In this document: piece after piece, positions 56,972-64,000 of the stretch
Layout: each line of letters begins with the position of its first letter
Position numbering within the stretch: the first letter of the stretch is position 1
Position numbers and translations under genes: made by a program
Source of the DNA: Burkholderia sp. HI2500
GTDB lineage: Bacteria; Pseudomonadota; Gammaproteobacteria; Burkholderiales; Burkholderiaceae
NCBI RefSeq assembly: GCF_002223055.1
Contig: NZ_NKFL01000006.1
Coordinates: forward strand, 2,294,001-2,358,000
Direction of reading: 5' to 3'
DNA: 64,000 bases
Notes under the pieces: generated by a model
Databases searched by the model: none
Told to the model about the DNA's origin: nothing
Seen by the model: the letters and a program-made list of their open reading frames with translations, nothing else

Positions 56972-57829
56972 ATGAGCGCTCATACCCGCACCACCCGCAA
57001 GACCGTCACCGCGATCCGTTCGACCAAGGGCATCGGCAGCCTCGTGTCGCTGACCGCGTATTCCGCGCCGATGGCGAAGCTCGTCGACGAGGTGGCCGAC
57101 GTGATCATCGTCGGCGACTCCGTCGGCATGGTGCTGTACGGGATGCCCGATACGCTGCGCGTCACGCTCGACATGATGATTGCACACGGTGCGGCCGTCG
57201 TGCGCGGCGCCGCGCAGGCATGCGTCGTCGTCGACCTGCCGTTCTCGACGTACCAGGAATCGCCCGCGCAAGCGTATCGCTCCGCCGCGCGCCTGCTCGC
57301 CGAAACCGGCGCGCAGGGCGTGAAGCTCGAAGGCGGCAGCGAGATGGCCGACACGATCCGCTTCCTGACCGAGCGCGGCATTCCGGTGATGGCGCACGTC
57401 GGCCTCATGCCGCAACGGGCCAACGCGACGGGCGGCTTCCGCGCGCAGGGGATGGACCCGCGCTCGGCCGCGCAGGTGTTCGATGCCGCATGTTCGGCGG
57501 AACGGGCCGGCGCGTTCAGCGTCGTCGTCGAAGGGACGGCCGAAGCGCTTGCGCGCCATATCACCGAAACGCTGACGATCCCGACGATCGGCATCGGCGC
57601 ATCGCCCGCGTGCGACGGGCAAGTGCTCGTGACCGAGGACATGATCGGCGCGTTCGATGCGTACACGCCGCGCTTCGTGAAGCGTTATGCCGATGCGAAT
57701 GCGGTGATGCGCGAGGCGATTCGTCAGTACGCGCACGACGTGCGGCAGCGTGTGTTCCCGGAACCCGCGCATTGCTTTGGGTATGGCAAGCCGCTGCAAC
57801 GGATGGGCGCGGATGATGCGGCTGCGTGA
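56972..57829 (+). CDS. panB: ketopantoate hydroxymethyltransferase (PanB)
   Basis: A 285-aa TIM-barrel enzyme that makes ketopantoate from 2-oxoisovalerate and methylene-tetrahydrofolate in pantothenate synthesis. All markers are present: [27 protein letters not shown] with the Mg2+ Asp, the second acidic ligand in [15 protein letters not shown], and the catalytic Glu in [28 protein letters not shown] and FVKRYAD follow. No panC or panD is adjacent. Burkholderia often have a main panBC elsewhere, so this may be a second copy; not provable here. Confidence 0.9.
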   Translation: MSAHTRTTRKTVTAIRSTKGIGSLVSLTAYSAPMAKLVDEVADVIIVGDSVGMVLYGMPDTLRVTLDMMIAHGAAVVRGAAQACVVVDLPFSTYQESPAQAYRSAARLLAETGAQGVKLEGGSEMADTIRFLTERGIPVMAHVGLMPQRANATGGFRAQGMDPRSAAQVFDAACSAERAGAFSVVVEGTAEALARHITETLTIPTIGIGASPACDGQVLVTEDMIGAFDAYTPRFVKRYADANAVMREAIRQYAHDVRQRVFPEPAHCFGYGKPLQRMGADDAAA

Positions 57830-57888
57830 TGACGTGATGACGTCGCGCAGGCATTCGTGAACGCATGGCGAATGATGGTGCGATCACC

Positions 57889-58380
57889 TCACACGCGCTT
57901 GCGCATCGCGTGCGTGACCCGGGCGTTCGCTTCGAACTTCGCGCGATGCGTCGAGAAGAACGTCCGCACGTTGCGGACGTTCGATGCGCCGGTGAACAGC
58001 CGCCGCGCGAATTCGTCGTATTCGGCGACGTCGGCCAGATCGGCCACCACCACGAAATCCGGCCCCGGCGACACGCGATAGCACTGCGTGACGGCCGGCT
58101 CCGCGCACACGTACGTTTCGAACGCGTCGTAGTCTTCGGCCGTCTGCCGGTCGAGGCTGATCTCGATCAACGCGGTGACGGCCGTGCCGATCGCCGCCGG
58201 GTCGAGCACCGCGACCTGCCGACGAATCACGCCGGCTTCCGTCAGCCGGCGCACACGGCGCATGCAGGTGGGCGGCGACGACAGCGCCCGCTCGGCCAGT
58301 TGCAGGTTCGACACCGACGCGTCGTCCTGCAGGATCGCGAGGATGCGCAGGTCGAGATCGTCGAGGGTGATGCCGGCCAT
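57889..58380 (-). CDS. Lrp/AsnC-family transcriptional regulator
   Basis: A 163-aa protein with the AsnC helix-turn-helix (LDDLDLRILAILQDDASVSNLQLAERALSSPPTCMRRVRRL) and a RAM ligand-binding domain from about 65 on (ALIEISLDRQTAEDYDAF, CYRVSPGPDFVVVADLADVAEY). ATG 58380. The 156-bp gap to the divergent glmS contains two palindromic sites, so it probably regulates glmS and itself. Confidence 0.9.
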   Translation of the reverse strand: MAGITLDDLDLRILAILQDDASVSNLQLAERALSSPPTCMRRVRRLTEAGVIRRQVAVLDPAAIGTAVTALIEISLDRQTAEDYDAFETYVCAEPAVTQCYRVSPGPDFVVVADLADVAEYDEFARRLFTGASNVRNVRTFFSTHRAKFEANARVTHAMRKRV

Positions 58381-58404
58381 TGGCGGCTCCTTCCGGTCAG
58401 GGCG

Positions 58405-58419
58405 TGAAATTTAATTTCA
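58405..58419. promoter_or_regulatory. Lrp-type operator site 1
   Basis: TGAAATT-T-AATTTCA, a perfect 15-bp palindrome directly upstream of the lrp-like start codon (24 bp). A near-copy is centred 59 bp away. Confidence 0.7.
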
Positions 58420-58463
58420 ACATGATAAATGATCTGCCATTCGTTTCATTTGTTCTTATATTT

Positions 58464-58478
58464 TGAAATTTAATTCCA
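58464..58478. promoter_or_regulatory. Lrp-type operator site 2
   Basis: TGAAATT-T-AATTCCA, 14 of 15 positions identical to site 1, placed 58 bp upstream of the glmS start codon in an A+T-rich promoter segment. Confidence 0.7.
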
Positions 58479-58536
58479 TTTGGCTCGCCCTACCATCGCT
58501 GTCACTGATCCAGACAGGACATTTACGGAGCGCGAT

Positions 58537-60366
58537 ATGTGTGGAATTGTCGGGGCGGTCGCCCAGCGGGACATCCTGCCGAACCTGGTCGACGGCCTGA
58601 AGCGGCTCGAATACCGCGGCTACGATTCGTGCGGCGTCGTGGTGTACCGCGACCGGGCGCTGGCGCGCGCCCGCAGCGTCGATCGTGTGGCCAACCTGCA
58701 GCGCGAGATCGCCGCGCATGCGCTGTCGGGCTACACCGGCATCGCGCATACGCGCTGGGCCACGCACGGCGCGCCCGTCACGCTCAATGCGCATCCGCAC
58801 TTCTCGCCGAGCGACGCCAATGCGCGCATCGCGCTGTCGCATAACGGGATCATCGAGAACTGCGATCAACTGCGTGCGGAACTGCAGGCGCATGGCTACG
58901 TGTTCGCGAGCCAGACCGACAGCGAGGCGATCGCGCACCTGATCGATCATCTTTACGACGGCGATCTGTTCGATGCCGTGCGGCGCGCGGTTGCGCGACT
59001 GCGCGGCAGTTATGCGATCGCGGTGATGTGCCGCGACGAACCGCACCGGATCGTCGGTGCGCGTGATGGCATGCCGCTCGTCGTGGGTGTCGGCGAAGGC
59101 GAGAATTTTCTGGCGTCGGATGCGATTGCGCTGTCGGGGATTACCGATCGCATCGCTTACCTCGAGAACGGTGATGTTGCCGATATCCAGCTGCATCGCT
59201 ACTGGATCGTCGATGCGGCCGGCCAGCGTGTCGAGCGCGCGGTGCAGCGGGTCGCCGCGCATAGCGGTGCGGCCGACCTCGGGTCGTATCGCTACTACAT
59301 GCAGAAGGAAATCTTCGAGCAACCGCAGGCGGTGGCCGATACGTTGCTCGATGTGTCGTCGATCATGCCGGAGTTGTTTGGTGATGGTGCTTGGCGGGTT
59401 TTCAATGACGTCGATTCGGTGTTGTTGCTCGCGTGTGGCGGTAGTTATCACGCGGCGCTCACGGCGAAGTACTGGATCGAAAGCATCGCGAAGCTGCCGG
59501 CCAGCGTAGAAATTGCCAGCGAGTTTCGGTATCGCGATAGTGTGCCGAATCCGCGTACGCTCGTTGTCGCGGTGTCGCAGAGCGGCGAGACGGCTGATGT
59601 GCTGGGTGCGGTGCATGTCGCGAAGCGCATTGGGATGATGCATACGCTCGCGATCTGCAATGTCGCCACGAGCGCGTTGATGCGGGAATGTGCGCTGCAG
59701 TTTGTCACGCGCGCAGGGATCGAGATCGGGGTGGCTTCGACGAAGGCTTTCTCGACGCAGCTCGTTGCGTTGTTTCTGCTGACGTTGTCGCTTGCGCAGG
59801 TGCGTGGGCGGTTAAGCGACGACGACGAGAAGGAGCATCTGCGTGCGCTTAGGCATCTGCCGGATGCGATGTCGAAAGTGCTCGCGCTCGAGCCGCAGAT
59901 CATGGCCTGGTCGGAACTGCTCGCACGACGCGACAACATGCTGTTTCTCGGGCGCGGGATGCATTATCCGATCGCGCTGGAAGGCGCGCTGAAGATGAAG
60001 GAGATTTCGTATATTCACGCGGAGGCTTATCCGGCGGGGGAGCTTAAGCATGGGCCGTTGGCGTTGGTGAGTGACGAAATGCCGGTGATTGCGGTGGCGC
60101 CGAACGACATGCTGCTTGAGAAGCTACGCTCGAACATGCATGAGGTCAGTGCGCGGAATGGCCGGCTTTTTGTGTTCGCGGATGTGGACTGTGGGTTGGT
60201 GCCGAGCGAAGGGATCGAGGTGATTCGGCTGAACGAATACTACGGGCCGCTTTCGCCGATCCTGCATACGGTGCCGATGCAACTGCTCGCGTATCACGCT
60301 GCACTGGCAAGAGGGACGGATATCGATAAGCCAAGGAATCTGGCGAAATCGGTGACGGTGGAGTGA
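58537..60366 (+). CDS. glmS: glutamine--fructose-6-phosphate aminotransferase
   Basis: A 609-aa enzyme making glucosamine-6-phosphate for peptidoglycan and LPS. Mature N-terminus CGIVGAVAQ with the catalytic Cys2; glutaminase part to about 240 (GRGYDSCG-like [29 protein letters not shown]), then two SIS domains ([64 protein letters not shown]) and the C-terminal SVTVE. No glmM or glmU is adjacent. Divergent from the Lrp-type gene with matching operators, which suggests this is the regulated second copy. The 3' half uses more T-ending codons than its neighbours. Confidence 0.95.
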   Translation: MCGIVGAVAQRDILPNLVDGLKRLEYRGYDSCGVVVYRDRALARARSVDRVANLQREIAAHALSGYTGIAHTRWATHGAPVTLNAHPHFSPSDANARIALSHNGIIENCDQLRAELQAHGYVFASQTDSEAIAHLIDHLYDGDLFDAVRRAVARLRGSYAIAVMCRDEPHRIVGARDGMPLVVGVGEGENFLASDAIALSGITDRIAYLENGDVADIQLHRYWIVDAAGQRVERAVQRVAAHSGAADLGSYRYYMQKEIFEQPQAVADTLLDVSSIMPELFGDGAWRVFNDVDSVLLLACGGSYHAALTAKYWIESIAKLPASVEIASEFRYRDSVPNPRTLVVAVSQSGETADVLGAVHVAKRIGMMHTLAICNVATSALMRECALQFVTRAGIEIGVASTKAFSTQLVALFLLTLSLAQVRGRLSDDDEKEHLRALRHLPDAMSKVLALEPQIMAWSELLARRDNMLFLGRGMHYPIALEGALKMKEISYIHAEAYPAGELKHGPLALVSDEMPVIAVAPNDMLLEKLRSNMHEVSARNGRLFVFADVDCGLVPSEGIEVIRLNEYYGPLSPILHTVPMQLLAYHAALARGTDIDKPRNLAKSVTVE

Positions 60367-60385
60367 GGGTGGACCTATCCGGGGC

Positions 60386-60526
60386 CTAAGGGCCCTGAGT
60401 CTTCCAGTACATACCTCCGGCATATTTCACAGCCTCGGATTTCGTCCGACAGGACTCGTCGAACACGGTAGACGAGTCGATAGCCTGACGAGCAGCATTG
60501 TCCGAGAGGGGCAGGTACTTGAGCAT
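60386..60526 (-). pseudogene. remnant of a GSU2403-type nucleotidyltransferase-fold gene
   Basis: From ATG 60526 leftward the frame reads MLKYLPLSDNAARQAIDSST, then FDESCRTKSEAVKYAGGMYW before TAG (60386-60388). The first 46 residues match the start of the large GSU2403 nucleotidyltransferase-fold family as recalled from memory (LKYLPL...AARQA...GGMYWKT), whose members are about 300 aa, so the 3' part is gone. No promoter or ribosome site was identified. Confidence 0.45.
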
Positions 60527-60985
60527 TAGCCGTAGAGATCTGTTTTTTGTAAAATAAACGGCCAATCTTTATAAATCAATAATTTACGATGATTCCAAGA
60601 GGTGTTCTGGCCGCTTGGCCGCTGAGAAACTTCGGAAAGCTCACCGGGGGTCCCCGTCCGCGCTAGATGGAACGTTCGAACGGTTGAACTAGCACGTCGC
60701 TGTACAGAAAAACAGGCTGTATGCACGACACGTACACCCCAGATCGCCTCATGTGACAAGGGTCTCGCGGTGCTGTACTTTCCACAGAAAGTACAGAAAA
60801 TCTAGGGCCCGACCGGTGTGAGCCGATGGCCTCATGCAATCGGTATCGACAGATCACCCGCTTCGGCGTCATGCCCACATCGCTGGAAAACGCTGCTGCA
60901 GCGTGCGCGCGCTCAACCCCGCACACTCGACATGTTCCGTTGCGGCGCCCCCTTTACCGGCGCAAAGCCTCGCGCAAGCAACCCG
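60527..60985. other. 459-bp low-GC region without a gene
   Basis: Distinctly A+T-richer than the flanks, with runs of T/A and two copies of a TACAGAAAA word (near 60703 and 60793), but no protein-like frame. It marks the boundary of the accessory stretch after glmS. Confidence 0.4.
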
Positions 60986-61780
60986 CTATTTCGACAGACT
61001 CAGCTTCTTCAACAACACCGCCCCACTCGCCTGACTCACGAGCGAAATGGATTCGACATCGAGATACAACCTCGAAGTTCTCGTCGTGATGTCGGTCGGC
61101 TCGTCGTTGTTCGGCTCGGCGTGCTCGACGTGTTCGGTCAGATACGGCCGGACCAGGCGCCCGGAAAGAGCCAACACGAACCCGCCCTGCGCTTGCGCGT
61201 ACGCAGCGGGTGACAGCCTCACGCTGCCGCGCACCGTGGACTTCCTGCCTTTTCCGGGATCGAGTTCGATGATGTCGATCAGCTGGATATAGCCTTTTGC
61301 CTTCGCCTCGGGTGCGATCACGAGCCCTCGCCCCCGCGGCCCGGTAATGACCTTTCTGAGCAGGATGCCTGTCCGGCCTTCGCCGTCGGCGTCGACCAGG
61401 TCGACGTTCACCTTCAACAGATGCTTCTGCGACTGATATCGCAGCCCGTACGACACCGGCACCAGGAAAGTGACCTCACGATCCAGGTTGACCGCGGCCA
61501 GGTCGGCGTTCTGGCCATGTTTGTCGGGCACGCCGGGGATCAGGCCGCGGACGCGATCGCTCAGGGACGGGGACGCGCTTTTGACGTGCAGCTTCTCCAG
61601 CGCTTCCCGAATCGCAACCGGATCGTCGCCGACGATCGGCCGTGTGAGCGACGTGTTGGCCGAAACGGCAGGCGCGACGCTCGCCGTTTCGTTGACATGG
61701 TCGGCCGCTGCACGCGTCGCGACCGGGGCCAGCATGGTCGCCACGGCGACGACGCACGCCACGTTCCTACGGCCCAACAT
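60986..61780 (-). CDS. hypothetical exported protein
   Basis: A 264-aa protein, ATG 61780 behind CCGGAGATCC. Signal peptide 1-27 (MLAPVATRAAA|DH). The mature part has a beta-rich pattern: TFLVPVSYGLRYQSQKHLLKVNVDLV, GYIQLIDIIEL, GGFVLALSGRLVRPYLTEHVEHAE, IRLYLDVESISLVS-like strands. It carries no Cys in the mature part and no known motif. Probably periplasmic or secreted. Confidence 0.6.
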   Translation of the reverse strand: MLGRRNVACVVAVATMLAPVATRAAADHVNETASVAPAVSANTSLTRPIVGDDPVAIREALEKLHVKSASPSLSDRVRGLIPGVPDKHGQNADLAAVNLDREVTFLVPVSYGLRYQSQKHLLKVNVDLVDADGEGRTGILLRKVITGPRGRGLVIAPEAKAKGYIQLIDIIELDPGKGRKSTVRGSVRLSPAAYAQAQGGFVLALSGRLVRPYLTEHVEHAEPNNDEPTDITTRTSRLYLDVESISLVSQASGAVLLKKLSLSK

Positions 61781-62018
61781 GGATCTCCGGTGAATCACGA
61801 CACACTCCTGATTTTCTAGCGAATCGGTCGACGATGAGATCGGCAGGCTCAAACGATCGGTAACGGTCCAACCGTTCGAGTTCACCGGCCCCCTGCGCGA
61901 CACATCATAGGATCATTGCCAGTTCGACGGCAGGCCGGTGCGCCACACTATCGTATTGCCCAGACTACAACAATTCCCGACACGCGAGCAGCAGCGCGAC
62001 GGGCGGGGGCAGTGACAT

Positions 62019-62354
62019 TCAGTTGCCCGTCGCCGACCCACCCCGCACGAAATGATGCTCCACCTTCGTGCGCAGTACGCCATCGAGCGCGGCCAGCCGC
62101 TCGCGCAGTCGAACCGCTTGCCCCTCCGTCATTTCCCCGAGAACGATCTTTTGCTCGAGAACGTCACCACAGCGGGTGATGGCCCACCGATCGACCGTGG
62201 CGGTTTCGCCTTCGAGCACGGCAGCCGCGGTCGAGACGATGCCCGGATTCCGTCTCGACACGAGATGAACCGTATGCGTCAGCGTGAAACCAGGGAGGTA
62301 GTGTGACCAGTCTTCACAGACCGTCGGACAGGAGGCAGAGGTAGCTTGACGCAT
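62019..62354 (-). CDS. hypothetical protein, ACT-like fold possible
   Basis: A 111-aa cytosolic protein from ATG 62354 (CCGGAGCAACC upstream). The pattern TLTHTVHLVSRRNPGIVSTAAAVLE, then VDRWAITRCG and EMTEGQAVRLRERLAALDGV is like an ACT or ACT-like regulatory domain (beta-alpha-beta-beta-alpha-beta), but this is a visual guess. No partner enzyme is adjacent. Confidence 0.5.
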   Translation of the reverse strand: MRQATSASCPTVCEDWSHYLPGFTLTHTVHLVSRRNPGIVSTAAAVLEGETATVDRWAITRCGDVLEQKIVLGEMTEGQAVRLRERLAALDGVLRTKVEHHFVRGGSATGN

Positions 62355-62751
62355 GGTTGCTCCGGATGAGTGGTTATCGAACCGGTGCCAGCCATGCTGC
62401 TCCCGTTTCGTTGCCGTAAATCGGCCGCATCGCCTCAGAGGCGTCCACCTTGCCCGGGAGGGCAGGTTGGCGTCGGAGAATCCGACTCTGGATGCTTGAC
62501 TTCTTATGTTCGACATTCCGAACGTTGGTTCATTATACCGAAAACCCGATATCAGGCAAGGCGTGCCCGGAGAGCGACATTTTGGCCGGACGGCGCCACC
62601 GATCCAGCCCGCGCACCGGTGGCGCCCGTAGACGTTCAAATTGCGGGCGCCCAGCAGACGCTACGTGAAGGAAATGGTGAGGTGGCAACCTTAATTATTC
62701 TCACCGCACGCCGACGTGCGCGGTAAGACGAGTGGGGTCTCCATCAAGTCC
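62355..62751. other. 397-bp intergenic region
   Basis: No gene is seen. The frame upstream of the 111-aa protein continues for 95 codons without a stop but has no ribosome site or recognisable domain and is Arg/Ser-rich. Contains the promoters of the neighbouring leftward gene. Confidence 0.35.
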
Positions 62752-63840
62752 TTACGGACAGGCCCGACTTTGGCTATCGCATCGCCACCGGACATCGTAG
62801 CCAATCATGAACAGCGCTTTCTCCGCCAGCAGGAATTCGGACTTGCCGACGATCCGGTCGATGCAGTAAGCGCCCAGGCGTGCGAATCTCGCCCGCTCGA
62901 CGTTGCTCAGGCTGTGCAAGTTCGGCAACGTAAGATGCGCGCATGACGCGTCGCGGCGACGCTTCGATTCCCGGCTTGACGGGAAACGGAACGCGTCCGG
63001 CAGTGCGTGGGAAACGCGGCGTGCGATGAGGCCAAGCGCCCCCGTGACACGACCGTCGAAAATGAGCACGTCTTGCGTGGGCGCGAACCATCCTGCAGAA
63101 AAATCCATTGCCGCGGCCGCAAAGATTTTCGTCGTCCCGGACGTCATCGGAATGCCACCCTCCGAAAACACCGCATCGAGACTCGACGTCGACGTTGCGC
63201 GCAGCGCGCGCGTCGCGGTGCGAATGCTCGATATCAGGTTTCCCCGTTGCGTTTGTTCGTCGAGCCACTCGACGCGAGCAGCATGCGGACGGCCGCGAAC
63301 GCCTCCCCAATCCAGAATCTTCCGGCACACCACATTCGTTGTCGCTTCATTTCCGGCGCGCATCGCGCCTTGGAGCGCGGCGCTCAACTGTTCGAACGTC
63401 CCAGCGGGATGGTTCGGCCACGAGTAGCGATGTCCGGCCTCCTGCAAACTCGAACACCACCACGTGACCGCGCCGCTGCTCTGACGTCGCCACGGCTCCC
63501 AGACGCGCGCCCCCTTCCCCCTTGTAGTGGTTTTGTAGCAGTGGAAATGGCCCGCGTTTCCGCAGTGGCCGGGGCCGCTGCTGGCAGGCTCGTCGACATC
63601 GGTGCCGAGCCAAAGTTTTCTGACGGCATCGACGTATGCGGCGGAGAGTTCCGGCCGCACTTCCTCTTGATTCAAGTCCGGACCATCGACGACTGCAGCC
63701 CACTTGTCTCGATACGGCATCAACCCTTCGATCGGCTGCCAGTCGACGACCGCCTCGCTCCGCGCAATGTCGTCGAGGCCCTTATTCGCTTCAGGGCCCG
63801 TCCATCGAGATTCGAGTTGCTTCAGTTCTTCCAGATTCAC
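62752..63840 (-). CDS. unknown protein with possible OGG-fold/HhH glycosylase-like C-terminal part
   Basis: A 362-aa protein beginning at GTG 63840, which overlaps the stop of the upstream frame by GTGA. The middle has a Cys/His cluster (GPGHCGNAGHFHCYK) and a Trp-rich SSGAVTWWCSSLQEAGHRYSWP. At about residues 230-280, GGIPMTSGTTKIFAAAAMDF and then FAPTQDVLIFDGRVTGALGL resemble the helix-hairpin and DxRV segment of 8-oxoguanine-glycosylase-fold proteins found near phage-defence genes; this is a memory-based resemblance, not an alignment. The rest has no known motif. Codon use is less GC-biased than the core genes around. Confidence 0.4.
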   Translation of the reverse strand: MNLEELKQLESRWTGPEANKGLDDIARSEAVVDWQPIEGLMPYRDKWAAVVDGPDLNQEEVRPELSAAYVDAVRKLWLGTDVDEPASSGPGHCGNAGHFHCYKTTTRGKGARVWEPWRRQSSGAVTWWCSSLQEAGHRYSWPNHPAGTFEQLSAALQGAMRAGNEATTNVVCRKILDWGGVRGRPHAARVEWLDEQTQRGNLISSIRTATRALRATSTSSLDAVFSEGGIPMTSGTTKIFAAAAMDFSAGWFAPTQDVLIFDGRVTGALGLIARRVSHALPDAFRFPSSRESKRRRDASCAHLTLPNLHSLSNVERARFARLGAYCIDRIVGKSEFLLAEKALFMIGYDVRWRCDSQSRACP

Positions 63841-64000
63841 ATGCCCCCCCGTAAAAACAGCACATGCGTCATTTCAATACCCGTGCACGTGAACACCGGG
63901 ACCATATTGAAGCGATCGTCGTAGAGAAATGGCGAGCCGATGCAAAGTGCCATCGGGCAATGCGGCAGCGCAGAAAAGACAAAGAGCGCACAAGCGCCCT
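63837..64000 (-). CDS. unknown protein, C-terminal end only (5' end outside window)
   Basis: The leftward frame is open from the right edge (first whole codon 63996-63998) and ends at TGA 63837-63839. The last 53 residues include FLYDDRFNMVPVFTCTGIEM and end THVLFLRGGM. Its stop overlaps the GTG start of the next gene in GTGA, so the two are translationally coupled and should act together. No family recognised. Confidence 0.5.
   Translation of the reverse strand, partial: GACALFVFSALPHCPMALCIGSPFLYDDRFNMVPVFTCTGIEMTHVLFLRGGM

Overview
The window is high-GC (about two thirds G+C), densely coded DNA with strong GC3 bias. It has many LysR-type regulators, TonB receptors and catabolic genes, and no ribosomal, tRNA or replication genes. 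Protein styles (GapN-like ALDH, HglS, a LasA-like M23 protease, second copies of panB and glmS, paired DUF2946/PepSY/TonB genes) point to a Burkholderia, probably a secondary chromosome of a Burkholderia cepacia complex-type strain. That assignment is inference from style; no marker gene is present.

Layout. 0-3.4 kb: the end of an NfrB-like glycosyltransferase with a cyclic-di-GMP-binding MshEN module, an NfrA-like TPR outer-membrane protein, and a convergent secreted glycosidase; together a probable exopolysaccharide system. 3.8-7.2 kb: malic enzyme maeB and a divergent LysR regulator. 7.3-10.6 kb: small accessory genes (two GNAT acetyltransferases, a VOC protein). 10.8-14.8 kb: the most unusual block, with a short NucA/NucB-type nuclease domain next to a degenerate MoeA fused to an SMI1/KNR4 (SUKH) immunity-type domain, then a LasA-like M23 protease gene broken by an in-frame TGA. 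15-20.4 kb: aminotransferase, serine hydrolase, FAD-dependent amine/amino acid oxidase and a branched-chain-type periplasmic binding protein.

20.8-25.1 kb: a run of small stress and envelope genes (two CsbD, BON, GlsB/YeaQ, a 27-aa membrane peptide, a glycine-rich protein, a Met/His-rich protein) around a PAS-PAS-PAS-LuxR regulator. 25.5-28 kb: hglS (2-oxoadipate dioxygenase) divergent from a LysR gene, with a 288-bp MITE-like element of nested inverted repeats in the shared promoter region. 28.5-30.7 kb: TonB siderophore receptor. 31.6-37.8 kb: GapN-like ALDH lacking the usual general base, a creatinase-like M24 enzyme, an MHS transporter, LysR and a LysE exporter. 38.4-46 kb: DUF2946-PepSY-DUF2946-TonB receptor-TonB receptor, a probable metal or siderophore uptake cluster. 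46.2-50.1 kb: an OYE-type flavin oxidoreductase with a divergent MerR regulator, then small genes. 50.3-53.9 kb: a uronate regulon (udh, LacI repressor, ExuT-like transporter) sharing a GGAAAACGTTTTCC operator. 54-57.8 kb: Ada-AlkA, Ogt, an AraC regulator and panB. 57.9-60.4 kb: an Lrp-type regulator divergent from a second glmS, with two 15-bp palindromes between them. 60.4-64 kb: an accessory stretch with a remnant nucleotidyltransferase gene, unknown secreted and cytosolic proteins, and a translationally coupled unknown pair running off the window end.

The best candidates for something undescribed are the nuclease/MoeA-SUKH locus (10.8-13.2 kb), the composite repeat (26.7-27.0 kb) and the coupled unknown pair at the right edge.
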